Source: Sediminicoccus rosea | Lineage (GTDB): Bacteria; Pseudomonadota; Alphaproteobacteria; Acetobacterales; Acetobacteraceae | DNA length: 64,000 nucleotides | Direction: 5' to 3' | NCBI RefSeq assembly: GCF_033547095.1 | Contig: NZ_CP137852.1 | Coordinates: 2,659,501 to 2,723,500, forward strand | Shown: positions 16,213 through 24,808 of the stretch, in pieces | Position numbering within the stretch: the first letter of the stretch is position 1 | How the letters are laid out: each line of letters begins with the position of its first letter | Program-made: the position numbers and the translations under genes | The notes under the pieces: generated by a model | Databases searched by the model: none | Seen by the model: the letters and a program-made list of their open reading frames with translations, nothing else | Told to the model about the DNA's origin: nothing

Positions 16213-17906
16213 GGCTTTGCTCCGCGAATCAACCGGCCGGGCAGGGCGCCCGTGGCCGTTCCGTGTTCGTGAACGATCTCGCCCGCGCAGAGCGTGGCGC
16301 GATAGCCGCGCGCGCCCTGCACCAGGCGCTTGCCGCCGGCCGGCAGGTCGTAGCGCATGTTGGGCCGCTCAATGGCGAGATTGTCGAAATCCACCACATT
16401 GATGTCGGCACGGAGCCCCGGTGCCAGCCTCCCGCGATCCATCAGGCCGAGCGCCGCGGCATTGTCGGCGGCCAGGCGCTTGACCACGAATTCCACCGGC
16501 AGCTTCCCGCCCCGCGCGCGGTCCCGCGCCCAGTGGGTCAGCATATGCGTGGGCGCGGAGGCATCGCAGATGTAACCCACATGCGCGCCGCCATCGCCGA
16601 GGCCCATCAGCGTGTGCGGATGCGTCACCATCTCGCGGATCGCATCCAGATTGCCATCGGCATAGTTCAGCAGCGGGCGGTTGAGGATGGCGCGGCCGTC
16701 CTCCTCCAGCATCCAGTCATAGCAGAGGTCTTCCGGGTCACGGCCCAGGCGCCTGGCCTGTTCCAGCACGCTGGCCTCGGGCGGCGGTTCATAGTCGGGC
16801 GTCAGCTTGTAGATGCGGGCGTAGTTGTTGAGGCGCGCACGCAGCGCCGGGTCCGTGGGCTCGGCCAGGATGCGGGCGCGGCGGTCCGGGTCGCGCAGGG
16901 CGGCCACGCGCTCGCCGATGGGCAGATGCGCTACCTCGCGGAAGCCGGCGCGCGTCAGGAAGGGGTGCTGCGAGAGCTCCCAGCCGAACATGAGGCCGAC
17001 CGGGCGGCCCATGACCTGGCCGGTCACCTGGATGCCCTCGGCATTGGCGGCGCTGACCTGTTGCAGGATCCAGCGCCAGAAATCCGGTCGGGATTCGCGT
17101 TGCAGGAGCGAGAAGGTCATGGGCCGCTTGGCGATGCGCGCGATCCGCATCAGCCGCTCCCATTCCTCCTCCGCCGGGTCATCGAAGTCGGAAATCAGCT
17201 GCATCCAGCCGCCGCCGAGGCCGGCCGCGATCTCGGCCAGCTCGATCTCGGCGGCCCCCAGCGTCGGTGTGGGCTCACCCGCGAGCGTCTTGTGGGCGAT
17301 GGCCCGCGATGTGGAGAAGCCGAGCGCGCCTGCCGCGATCCCCTCGCGCGCCAGGCGTGCCATCTCAGCGCGGTCCTCGGCGGTGGCGGGCTCGCGCTCG
17401 AAGCCGCGGCGGCCCATGACATGCACGCGCAGCGCCGCGTGCGGCACCTGGGTCGCGATGTCCATGTCGTACGGGCGGGCATCCAGCGCGTTGAGGTATT
17501 CCGGGAAGCTCTCCCAGTTCCAGGGCAGGCCCTCGGTGAGGACGACCTCGGGCAGGTCCTCCACGCCCTCCATCAGCTTCACCAGCATGTCGCGGCTCTC
17601 GGGGCGGCAGGGCGCGAAGCCCACGCCGCAATTGCCCAGCAGCGCCGTCGTCACCCCATGCAGCGAGGAGGACAGGATCTCCGAGGTCCAGGTGGCCTGC
17701 GCGTCGTAATGCGTGTGGATGTCCACGAATCCCGGCGTCACCAGATGCCCACGCGCATCAACTTCTGGCGTGCCGCGCGGAACGGTGATGTTGCGGCCGA
17801 TGGCGGCGATGCGGTCCCCGGAGACCACGAGGTCCGCTTCGAAGGGCTGGGCCCCCGTGCCGTCCACAAGGGTTCCGCCGCGGATGATGAGGCTGGCTTC
17901 GGCCAT
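16209..17906 (-). CDS. N-acyl-D-amino-acid deacylase family amidohydrolase (copy 2)
   Basis: A 565-residue paralog of the downstream gene, first in the operon. The start 'MAEASLIIRGG' at 17906 gives the same length and domain borders as copy 1; the longer open frame upstream lacks homology. Metal ligands sit in 'PGFVDIHTHYDAQ', the cysteine block is 'NCGVGFAPCR', and the late Asp is in 'GLGDGGAHVGYICD'. The middle of the barrel differs most from copy 1, suggesting different acyl or amino-acid preference. The pair plus the Bug receptor looks like a small amide-scavenging unit. Confidence 0.87.
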   Translation of the reverse strand: MAEASLIIRGGTLVDGTGAQPFEADLVVSGDRIAAIGRNITVPRGTPEVDARGHLVTPGFVDIHTHYDAQATWTSEILSSSLHGVTTALLGNCGVGFAPCRPESRDMLVKLMEGVEDLPEVVLTEGLPWNWESFPEYLNALDARPYDMDIATQVPHAALRVHVMGRRGFEREPATAEDRAEMARLAREGIAAGALGFSTSRAIAHKTLAGEPTPTLGAAEIELAEIAAGLGGGWMQLISDFDDPAEEEWERLMRIARIAKRPMTFSLLQRESRPDFWRWILQQVSAANAEGIQVTGQVMGRPVGLMFGWELSQHPFLTRAGFREVAHLPIGERVAALRDPDRRARILAEPTDPALRARLNNYARIYKLTPDYEPPPEASVLEQARRLGRDPEDLCYDWMLEEDGRAILNRPLLNYADGNLDAIREMVTHPHTLMGLGDGGAHVGYICDASAPTHMLTHWARDRARGGKLPVEFVVKRLAADNAAALGLMDRGRLAPGLRADINVVDFDNLAIERPNMRYDLPAGGKRLVQGARGYRATLCAGEIVHEHGTATGALPGRLIRGAKP

Positions 17907-17965
17907 GGATGAATTCTCCCTGGCCGAAGCTTCGCATCCCTGGCCGTTGCGCGCCAGGGTTGCGC

Positions 17966-18187
17966 TCAGGCGCGGCGCAGCACACCCGCTGCCACGAGCA
18001 GCCCGAGCGACACGAGGCCTAGGCCCAGCAACTGCCCGAGGTCCGGCCATTCCCCGGCGATGGGAATGCCCATCAGGATGGCCGAGGCCGGCACCAGCGC
18101 GGGGAACAGCGCGGCGCGCGCCGCCCCCAACTGTTCCGCCGCCCGGGTGAAGCAGATCACCGCCACCACGCCCGAGAGCACGCCCTG
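17966..18187 (-). pseudogene. EamA/DMT-type transporter, C-terminal fragment
   Basis: About 74 codons on the minus strand encode the last half of the second EamA domain: 'QGVLSGVVAVICFTRAAEQL' followed by 'GAARAALFPALVPASAILMG' and 'LGLGLVSLGLLVAAG', three hydrophobic helices up to a stop at 17966. The preceding ~220 residues of a normal drug/metabolite transporter are missing: the homology stops at 18187, exactly where LysR homology on the other strand begins. With no start, promoter or N-terminal helices it should be inactive. Confidence 0.7.
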
Positions 18188-18940
18188 ACGCTGACCGAGG
18201 ATGGCCGCGCCTTCTATACCCAGGCGCAACTCGCCCTTGAGGCGGTGGCCGAGGCGGAGGGCGCCGTGGGCCGCCGCAAGGGGAAGCCCACCGGCACCCT
18301 CCGCCTCGCCTGCGCCGCCGTGCTGGGACGGCTGCATGTCCTGCCGCGCCTGCCGCGCTTCCTGGAGCGCTACCCCGATGTTGCGGTGGACCTCGTCATG
18401 GGCGACGACTTCGCCGATCTGGTGGAGCAGCGCATCGACCTCTCCATCCGCATCGGCGCGCTCACCGACCCCGGCCTGGTGGCGCGGCGGATCGGCATCT
18501 CCCGCCGGGTGCTGGTGGCCACCCCCGGCTATCTGGAGCGGCACGGCACGCCGCGCACGCCCGAGGAACTGCGCCAGCACAATTGCATCCTCTACACCCG
18601 CCTCGCCACCGGCGCGAACTGGCCCTTTACCGGGCGGGATGGCCCGATCTCGGTGCCCGTTCAGGGCCGCATCCAGGTCAACAACACCGAAGGCGTGCGG
18701 GCAGCCATCCTGAGCGGCCTCGGCATCGGCATGGTCCCGGCCTGGCATTTCGTGGATCGCGAGATCGAGACGGGGCGCCTGATCCCGCTGCTGCCGGACT
18801 ACGAGCCGGCGCCGCACCCCATCCATGCGGTCTATCCCACGCGGCGCTTCGTGCCGCCCAAGCTGCGCGCCATGCTGGACTACCTGGCGACGGAGTTCGA
18901 GCTGGACCCGCTGCTCAGCGCCTATGCGGAGGGGCGGTGA
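18185..18940 (+). pseudogene. LysR-type regulator lacking its DNA-binding domain
   Basis: The frame begins with 'LTLTEDGRAFY', the sequence that normally closes the winged helix-turn-helix of LysR regulators, then runs through the linker ('GKPTGTLRLACAAVLGR') and the whole effector domain ('DLVMGDDFADLVEQRIDLSI', 'GIGMVPAWHFVDREIE') to a stop at 18940. About 60 N-terminal residues with the HTH are absent. A GTG at 18245 could start an HTH-less polypeptide, but it could not act as a normal activator. It abuts the truncated EamA fragment head to head. Confidence 0.75.
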
Positions 18941-18981
18941 TGCCTCTTGCGGTCCCGGCGGGGGATCACAGTTGAGGTGGC

Positions 18982-19548
18982 ATGCCCGTTTTCTTCGTCC
19001 GCCGCCGCCTCGCCCTTGGGCTTGCCGCATTTCTCCCGGCGCCGCCGGCCGAGGCCTCCGAGGCGGCGGCCTGGGAGGCATTGCGCCAGGGCGCCATCGT
19101 CATGTTCCGCCATGCCTATGCGCCCGGCGGGGGTGACCCGGCCGGGATGCGCCTCGGCGAATGCGCCACCCAGCGCAACCTCGATGCCCAGGGCCGTGCC
19201 CAGGCTGTCCGCATCGGCGAGGCCATCCGCGCGCAGGGCGTCACCGTGGGCGCCGTGCTCACCTCCCAATGGTGCCGCACGACGGAGACCGCCGAGCTCG
19301 CCTTTCCCGGGCAGTCGAGGCCGGAGCCCGCCTTCAACTCCTTCTTCGGCGACCGCCCGGCGGGCCCGGCACTGACCGCGGCCGCGCGCCGCATCCTGCT
19401 GGCCTGGGCCGGCCCAGGCGCGCTTTTCGTCAGCACGCATCAGGTCAACATCACGGGACTGACGGGCATCGTGCCGGCCTCCGGCGAGGGCGTGGTGTTG
19501 CGCGCCGAGGGCGGCGAATTGCGGGTGGTCGGCCGCATCCAGCCCTGA
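18982..19548 (+). CDS. Exported histidine phosphatase superfamily protein
   Basis: A 188-residue protein with an N-terminal export signal ('RRRLALGLAAFLPAPPAEA') and a branch-2-like histidine phosphatase core. The catalytic RHG motif appears as 'MFRHAYAPGGGDPAG', a variant I know from a group of alphaproteobacterial members; the pattern 'GECATQRNLDAQGRAQA', 'LTSQWCRTTETA' and the second histidine in 'FVSTHQVNI' follow. It would remove phosphate from an unknown periplasmic substrate. It lies 41 bp after the LysR remnant and is probably independent of it. Confidence 0.75.
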   Translation: MPVFFVRRRLALGLAAFLPAPPAEASEAAAWEALRQGAIVMFRHAYAPGGGDPAGMRLGECATQRNLDAQGRAQAVRIGEAIRAQGVTVGAVLTSQWCRTTETAELAFPGQSRPEPAFNSFFGDRPAGPALTAAARRILLAWAGPGALFVSTHQVNITGLTGIVPASGEGVVLRAEGGELRVVGRIQP

Positions 19549-19551
19549 GCG

Positions 19552-19998
19552 TCAGTTCTGCTTGCGGAGCGAGCGCACGAAGCTGCCCCCGGCGGCGGCG
19601 AAGCCCGTCGCCATGCAGAAGCCCTGCAGATCGGCGGCACCCGGGGGGGTCGCGATTTCCAGCCGGTCGCACCCCGCCACGCGTGCGGCCTGGGCTGCGG
19701 CCTTCAGCAGGAGCCGCCCGATGCCCTGCCGCCGCTGCGCGGCCGCGACAAGCAGCAGCGTGATGCGCGCCACCGGCGCCCCCGTCAGCGTGGGATGCCA
19801 ATGCAGCAGCACGGCCCCGCTGGGCGGCCCCCATTGCAGCGCGACCAGCGCGGTGGCCGGCCCCTGGCGCAACGTGGCCAGCCGGTCCGCCAATTCGCGG
19901 GGCTCTGCCCTCAGGCCGGCCTCGGCCAGCAGGGTCACGAGCCCGGGCGCCTCGGCGGGCGTTGCGGCACGGATCTCCATGCCGTAGCGCAGGTTCAT
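19552..19998 (-). CDS. GNAT-family N-acetyltransferase
   Basis: A 148-residue acetyltransferase with the acetyl-CoA pyrophosphate loop 'AAAQRRQGIGRLLLKAAA' and a late 'YxxxGF'-like segment 'GFCMATGFAAAGGSFVRSL'. The ATG at 19998 overlaps the RidA stop (ATGA), supporting this start over an internal Met six residues later. The acceptor substrate is unknown. Coupling to RidA suggests a small metabolite-repair or amino-acid-related task, which is inference. Confidence 0.82.
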   Translation of the reverse strand: MNLRYGMEIRAATPAEAPGLVTLLAEAGLRAEPRELADRLATLRQGPATALVALQWGPPSGAVLLHWHPTLTGAPVARITLLLVAAAQRRQGIGRLLLKAAAQAARVAGCDRLEIATPPGAADLQGFCMATGFAAAGGSFVRSLRKQN

Positions 19999-20375
19999 CC
20001 CGCCAGTGCCATGCAGGAAAAGCCGACGCGCGCTTCGGTCGGCACGCCGAACAGCACGGTGTGGCGGGCGGGCAGGCCTTTGGGGAAGTGCTTCACATAT
20101 TCGGCATTCAGCGCCGCGTAGTCGGCGCGGTCGGTGATGAGCATGGTGACCTGCACCACGCGATCCAGGCTGCTGCCCGCCTCCTCCAGCAGGCTCGCAA
20201 TGAACCCCAGGGCGTTGCGCACCTCCTCGGCCGGGGTGGTGCCGCGATGGATGCCCCGCGCGGGATCATGCGGCGCCGAATGGCCGGAGACATAGACCAT
20301 GCCCCCGGCGCGAACGGCGCGGGTGAAGGGGCGGCTCTCGCCGGCTTCGGGCGGGTGGAAGAATTCGATGCTCAT
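19995..20375 (-). CDS. RidA/YER057c/UK114-family protein
   Basis: A 126-residue protein of the RidA fold, which hydrolyses reactive enamine/imine intermediates or related compounds as a trimer. Family marks are 'AVRAGGMVYVSGHSAPHDP', 'EEVRNALGFIASLLEEAGSS', 'DRVVQVTMLITDRADYAALN' and 'VLFGVPTEARVGFSCMAL'. The canonical substrate-binding Arg of RidA proper (in the R-x-C/A-V-x-V-x-x-L context) appears replaced by 'EARVGFSCMA', so it may belong to a RidA subfamily other than the deaminases. First gene of a two-gene unit with the GNAT. Confidence 0.85.
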   Translation of the reverse strand: MSIEFFHPPEAGESRPFTRAVRAGGMVYVSGHSAPHDPARGIHRGTTPAEEVRNALGFIASLLEEAGSSLDRVVQVTMLITDRADYAALNAEYVKHFPKGLPARHTVLFGVPTEARVGFSCMALAG

Positions 20376-20465
20376 GGCGGCCTTCTCCGTTGGCTCGGTG
20401 CACTCTGCCGGATCGCGCCCCGGGTGGCATCCCGCCCGGGGCGGTTTGGGGCTATGCTGCACCGC

Positions 20466-22382
20466 ATGAGCGAAGCCGAGACCAAGCCCGACGCCCCGCC
20501 CCAGGACCAGCCCAAGGCAAAGCCCCGGCCGCGCTGGCTGCGCCGGGCGCTCTTCACCCTCGGCGGCCTCCTTCTTCTCCTGGGCAGCCTGCCGGTCGCC
20601 GCCTGGATCCTGCTGCCCCGGCTGGAGCTTGCCGATTTCGCCGCCGCTCAGGCCAGCGAGCGCCTGGGCCGCCCCGTCACCATCGAGAGCCTGCGCCTCA
20701 CCCCGGGCGCGCGCCTCGGCCTCACGGTGAGCGGGGTCGCCATCGCCAATATCGAGGGCGGCAGCCGGGCCGAGATGCTGCGCCTGGAGCGCCTGACCGC
20801 CGAGCTTGACCTGCCCGCCCTTCTGGGGGGCGAGGTGGTGCTGCCCATGGCCGAGATCGCGGGGCTGTCCCTCCTGCTGGAGCGCAATGCGGAGCGCGTC
20901 GCCAACTGGCATTTCGGCCCGCCCGCCGCCGCTTCCAGCGGTCGCGGCTGGATGCCCCTGTTCCAGGCGCTCCGCGTCACCGGCGCCGAGATCCTGTTCC
21001 GCACCACGGGTGGCCTCACCTTGCCCACGCGGGTCGAGACGGCGAGCCTGACCGCGGAGGGGCTGCATGCGCCGGTCCGGCTCGACGCCACGGGCAGCTA
21101 CAACAATGTGGCGCTCACCCTGCAGGGCCCGCTCGACAGCATCGCGAGCTTCCGCGATGGCAGCGCCCCCTTCAGCCTGGACCTGACCGCGACGGCGGGC
21201 GAGACCACGCTGGCCCTGCTGGGCTCCGCGCGGGACCCGCTGAATTTCGATGGCGTGCAGGGCCAGATCGAGCTGCGCGCCGCGAATCCCGACGCGCTGC
21301 TGGCCCTGGGCGGCATGGGAACGGAGGGCGTGCCCCGCATCGCCCTCGAACTCGCCGGCACCTTCGACCGCCAGGGCGATGTCTGGCGCATCGGCATGCC
21401 CATGGGCGCGCTGGACGGCGCCCCTTTCACCGGCCGCGTGCTGCAGCTGACCGAGGGCGCGCGCGGCGAGCCCGACGCCATCCTGCTCGACCTGGCGCTG
21501 ACCCGGCTCGACCTCAACCGCGTGTTGCGCGCGGGGGGGCATGAGGCCGATGGGGTGGCCGACCTGCCGCTTGCCGTCTTCACCGCGCCCGATCCGCTGC
21601 TCGAGCTTCGGCTCTCGGCCGAGGCCTTCACCTATGGTGCGCTCGAGGCGCGTGACGGCCGGCTGGTCGCCACGCTCGTGCCGGGGCAGGTGCGGGTGAC
21701 CACGCTGGCCATGCAGGCCTTCGGCGCGCGCATCGGTGCGGCCGCCCTGCTGGACGCCGATGAGGAGGGGCTGCGCGTCACCGCCGACGTGATCATGGGC
21801 GAGGCCGAGCTCGAACCGCTGCGCCGCGCCCTCGGCCTGCGCGAACTGCCGCTCTCGGGGCGCGTCGAGGGGCGGCTCTCCATCAATGCGCGCGGCGGCA
21901 GCCTGAACGCCGCGGCGCGGGATGCGCACGTCTCGGCCGTGCTGCTCATGTCGGGTGGTTCCATCGCGCGCGAGGTGATCGAGATGGCCTCCACCGACAT
22001 CCGTGCCCTGTTCCGCACGGCGCGCGGCCGCACGCGCCTCTCCTGCGCCATCGGCGTGCTCGACATGAAGGGCGGCGTCGGCGAACTCGCCCCGCTTCGC
22101 CTGCGCTCGGCCAACGGGATGATCAGCGGGATCGCGACCTTCGACCTGAACCGCCACCGCCTTGACCTCGTCATCGGCAGCCACCGGCAGACCACGGGCA
22201 GCTTCGCGCTCGACATCCCGGTACGCGTCAGCGGCAGCTTCGAGGATCCCGGCGTGCAGCCCGCGCAATGGTCGAGCGCGGGGCGCGCGAGGCTCTCCGC
22301 GCCGGACCATACCGCCCCGATCCCGCCCGGGCTGCGCGACTATGCCCGCCGCAGCCCCTGCTTCTTCGCGGGCGGGCGCTGA
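20466..22382 (+). CDS. AsmA-family inner-membrane/periplasmic protein
   Basis: A 638-residue protein with a Pro-rich cytoplasmic start, one membrane anchor at about 27-50 ('RALFTLGGLLLLLGSLPVAA') and a long periplasmic part. The N-terminal AsmA module is visible ('ASERLGRPVTIESLRLTPGA'), and the C-terminal module has 'LFRTARGRTRLSCAIGVLDM' and 'LNRHRLDLVIGSHRQTTGSF'. AsmA-like proteins are thought to bridge inner and outer membranes for phospholipid transport. An ATG at 20454 would add four residues. It is divergent from ridA and convergent with the histidine kinase, 10 bp away. Confidence 0.85.
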   Translation: MSEAETKPDAPPQDQPKAKPRPRWLRRALFTLGGLLLLLGSLPVAAWILLPRLELADFAAAQASERLGRPVTIESLRLTPGARLGLTVSGVAIANIEGGSRAEMLRLERLTAELDLPALLGGEVVLPMAEIAGLSLLLERNAERVANWHFGPPAAASSGRGWMPLFQALRVTGAEILFRTTGGLTLPTRVETASLTAEGLHAPVRLDATGSYNNVALTLQGPLDSIASFRDGSAPFSLDLTATAGETTLALLGSARDPLNFDGVQGQIELRAANPDALLALGGMGTEGVPRIALELAGTFDRQGDVWRIGMPMGALDGAPFTGRVLQLTEGARGEPDAILLDLALTRLDLNRVLRAGGHEADGVADLPLAVFTAPDPLLELRLSAEAFTYGALEARDGRLVATLVPGQVRVTTLAMQAFGARIGAAALLDADEEGLRVTADVIMGEAELEPLRRALGLRELPLSGRVEGRLSINARGGSLNAAARDAHVSAVLLMSGGSIAREVIEMASTDIRALFRTARGRTRLSCAIGVLDMKGGVGELAPLRLRSANGMISGIATFDLNRHRLDLVIGSHRQTTGSFALDIPVRVSGSFEDPGVQPAQWSSAGRARLSAPDHTAPIPPGLRDYARRSPCFFAGGR

Positions 22383-22392
22383 GCGCGGCGGC

Positions 22393-23955
22393 CTATGCCA
22401 GCTCCGGCAGGGTGATGCGGACCACCGCGCCGCCATCGGCATTGGCCAGCGTCATCGTCCCGGCCATCGCGCGGATGGTCGAATAGGCGAGAGAGAGGCC
22501 GAGGCCGGTGCCCTTGCCGGCCTCCTTCGTCGTGAAGAAGGGCTCCAGCGCGCGGGCCAGCGCGGCCGGGGAAAAGCCTGTGCCATTGTCGGCGACGGTC
22601 AGCACCACCTCGCCCTCCGCCCGCCTGACGGAGAGGTGGATGGCGCCGGCCGGCCGGCCGCTGGCCTGCACGGCGTCACGCGCGTTGAGCAGCAGGTTCA
22701 GCAGCACCTGCTCCAGCGGAATCATCTGGCCCATGACGCGCGCGGGCGGATCGGGCAGGCTTACGTGCAGCGCGATGCCAGCCGAGCGGATCGCCGCCTC
22801 GGCCAGCAGCAGCGCGCCCTTCACCACCAGCGCCAGCTCCACCGGCTCCGCGCTTGCCGGCGTCCCGTCCTCGCGGCCGAAGAGGCGCAGATGGTCCACC
22901 ACGCCGCGCGCGCGGATCGAACTGCTGGCGATGCTCTCCAGCCGCTTCAGCGCCGCCGGGATGGATTCCGGGCCACGCCGCTGCAGCTCCAGGATCGCGT
23001 TGTCCGCCGCCAGGGCCATGATGGCGAGCGGCTGGTTCAGCTCGTGCGCGAGGCCCGTCGCCATCTGGCCGAGGGAGATGAGGCGCGCGGTCTGCACCAT
23101 CTGCGCCTCCGCCCGCTTGCGCTCCTGCATCTCGGCGCTCAGCATCCGCGCCAGTTCCTCCGCCCGGTGGCGCGCCTCGGCGAGACTCTGCTGCATCCGG
23201 CAGAGGTCGGTCACGTCCACATGGGTGCCGATCCAGCTGCCGTCATAAGTGCGGTGCTCGCGCACGCGGACCCAGCGGTCGCCCGGCAGGGGCAGCTCGA
23301 AGGGCGCGCCGGGGAAACGGGAATTCTCGGCCCAGCGCTGCCGCGCCTCCCGCGCATCGCCCGCGCCCGCCCAGGCGCGCTCCAGCACATCGGAGAAGCG
23401 CCGGCCGATCGCCTCGCCCGGGCCATCCAGGCCGTAGAGCTTCGCGAAGGGGCGGTTGGCCATGACGATGCGCCCCTCCGCGTCATGCACCATCAGCCCA
23501 TCGGCCGTCTGGTCCAGCGCCTCCGCCGAGACGCGCTTGCCGCTCGCGACCATCACGGTCGCCAGGACGTCGCCGCCGCGGGCCGGTGCCGCGCGGGACC
23601 AGAAGCGCAGCCGCCCGCCGCCCGGCAGGGGCAGCACCTCGGCGCGCAGCCACTGGCTGTGGTGCAGGAACTCGAAGGGCGCCACCTGCCGGTGGTGGCG
23701 CTCGACCCCCTCGGCGACATAGCGCTCGATCAGGGCCATCTCCGCCGCGTCGAGCCGGCCGCGATAGAAGCGGCGCAGATTCTCGGCATAGGGCTCGCCC
23801 CGATGGATCCGCCCCGCATGCTCGGGGAAAAGCGCCAGGAAGCCGTCATTCCACCGGATCGTGCGGTCCTCGGCGTCAAGCGCGAGGGCGGCGACCCCAA
23901 GTTCCTCCATCCGGTCGAGATTTTCGACGACGTCATGCAGCCGGGCTTGGTCCAT
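22393..23955 (-). CDS. Soluble PAS-domain sensor histidine kinase
   Basis: A 520-residue kinase with no membrane segment. Two PAS-like regions (about 10-120 and 140-255: 'ALDQTADGLMVHDAEGRI') precede a coiled coil (255-285) and the catalytic core: phosphorylated His304 in 'MATGLAHELNQPLAIMALAA', N box 'LLNLLLNARDAVQ', G1 'VADNGTGFSPAAL', F box 'EPFFTTKEAGKGTGLGLS'. The 'HELNQPL' form is that of DctB/FixL-like kinases. No response regulator is adjacent. It is the last gene of the GH8-SBP-DUF4189 operon, which suggests the kinase monitors something linked to that set. Confidence 0.88.
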   Translation of the reverse strand: MDQARLHDVVENLDRMEELGVAALALDAEDRTIRWNDGFLALFPEHAGRIHRGEPYAENLRRFYRGRLDAAEMALIERYVAEGVERHHRQVAPFEFLHHSQWLRAEVLPLPGGGRLRFWSRAAPARGGDVLATVMVASGKRVSAEALDQTADGLMVHDAEGRIVMANRPFAKLYGLDGPGEAIGRRFSDVLERAWAGAGDAREARQRWAENSRFPGAPFELPLPGDRWVRVREHRTYDGSWIGTHVDVTDLCRMQQSLAEARHRAEELARMLSAEMQERKRAEAQMVQTARLISLGQMATGLAHELNQPLAIMALAADNAILELQRRGPESIPAALKRLESIASSSIRARGVVDHLRLFGREDGTPASAEPVELALVVKGALLLAEAAIRSAGIALHVSLPDPPARVMGQMIPLEQVLLNLLLNARDAVQASGRPAGAIHLSVRRAEGEVVLTVADNGTGFSPAALARALEPFFTTKEAGKGTGLGLSLAYSTIRAMAGTMTLANADGGAVVRITLPELA

Positions 23956-23965
23956 CCTCCCGTCC

Positions 23966-24808
23966 TCAGCAGCCCGAGATGATGACCTGGCAGGCGCTGC
24001 CCGCGCCGCAGACGCGCCGCGCCTCGCGCTCCGCATCGTCCAGCTCGATGCCGAAGCCGGCCGAGACCTGGCCATCCGGTGCCTGCGCCACCGCCGCGCA
24101 ATGATTGATGGTGGAGACGGCGATGCGGCAAGGGCGGCCCTCGGCCATCGCCTCGCAGGCGCGGCGCGCGCCCTCGAGGGCGCTGCCCGCGGTGCGTGCA
24201 CCCGCGAGGAAGGCCTCGGTCATCAGTGGCCGGTCCACCACGAAGATGGCGATGTGCCGGTCGCTGTCCGGGCCGCCGAGCGCGGCGATCCCCTCCGTGC
24301 CGCGCAGGCAGCTCGCGAGGCAGCGCTGCCGGTCGGCGCCCGCACGCAGCTCGCAGGCGGCGGCGCAGCGGGCATTGCGCAGCGTGCCGAGGTCGCCCGC
24401 CACGCGCGGGGCGGGGAGGAAGCACAGCTCGGTCTGCACCGGGCAGGGCGTCACGCCGGGCGTCGCGGCCGGGTCGGCGGGCAGGCTGATCCGCCAGGCG
24501 GTGCGGTTGCCGCAGCGCACATCCCAATGCGCCGCGCCATCGGCATCGAGGCCGGCGAAATAGGCGCCGGAGAGCGAGGGGCAGCTCTCGGCCACCGGCC
24601 CCAGCAGCCCGCGCAAGGTATCCCGCTGCGCCGGGATGCCGAGGGCCGCCAGCCGCTCATGCCGCGCATTGCCGCCGGTCGGGATGCCAAGGCTGCTCGG
24701 CGCACGGATGAAGACGTCGAGCTCGGCCGGGGCCGGCGCCTGTGCCAGGCCGGTTGCAGCCAGCAGGGCCAGCCAGGCCCCGGCCACAAGGGCAAGGCCG
24801 CGCCTCAT
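23966..24808 (-). CDS. Secreted cysteine-rich protein with C-terminal DUF4189
   Basis: A 280-residue exported protein (signal 'LALVAGAWLALLAATGLAQA'). The C-terminal ~100 residues resemble DUF4189: 'GARRACEAMAEGRPCRIAVS' then 'TINHCAAVAQAPDGQVSAGF' and 'RRVCGAGSACQVIISGC', with cysteines spaced for disulfides. The N-terminal half has further Cys pairs ('CPVQTELCFLP', 'CAAACELRAGADRQRCLASC'). The domain's function is unknown. Its start overlaps the stop of the solute-binding protein gene (ATGA), so both are made together. Confidence 0.72.
   Translation of the reverse strand: MRRGLALVAGAWLALLAATGLAQAPAPAELDVFIRAPSSLGIPTGGNARHERLAALGIPAQRDTLRGLLGPVAESCPSLSGAYFAGLDADGAAHWDVRCGNRTAWRISLPADPAATPGVTPCPVQTELCFLPAPRVAGDLGTLRNARCAAACELRAGADRQRCLASCLRGTEGIAALGGPDSDRHIAIFVVDRPLMTEAFLAGARTAGSALEGARRACEAMAEGRPCRIAVSTINHCAAVAQAPDGQVSAGFGIELDDAEREARRVCGAGSACQVIISGC

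Noticed and set aside
18982-19548. RHA instead of RHG in the exported histidine phosphatase as an inactivating change
   Set aside because: The variant recurs in a recognised subgroup with the catalytic His and Arg retained, so it is not evidence of loss.
19995-22442. 815-codon minus-strand frame covering the AsmA gene
   Set aside because: Only the last 126 codons (RidA) have homology. The rest is antisense to AsmA.
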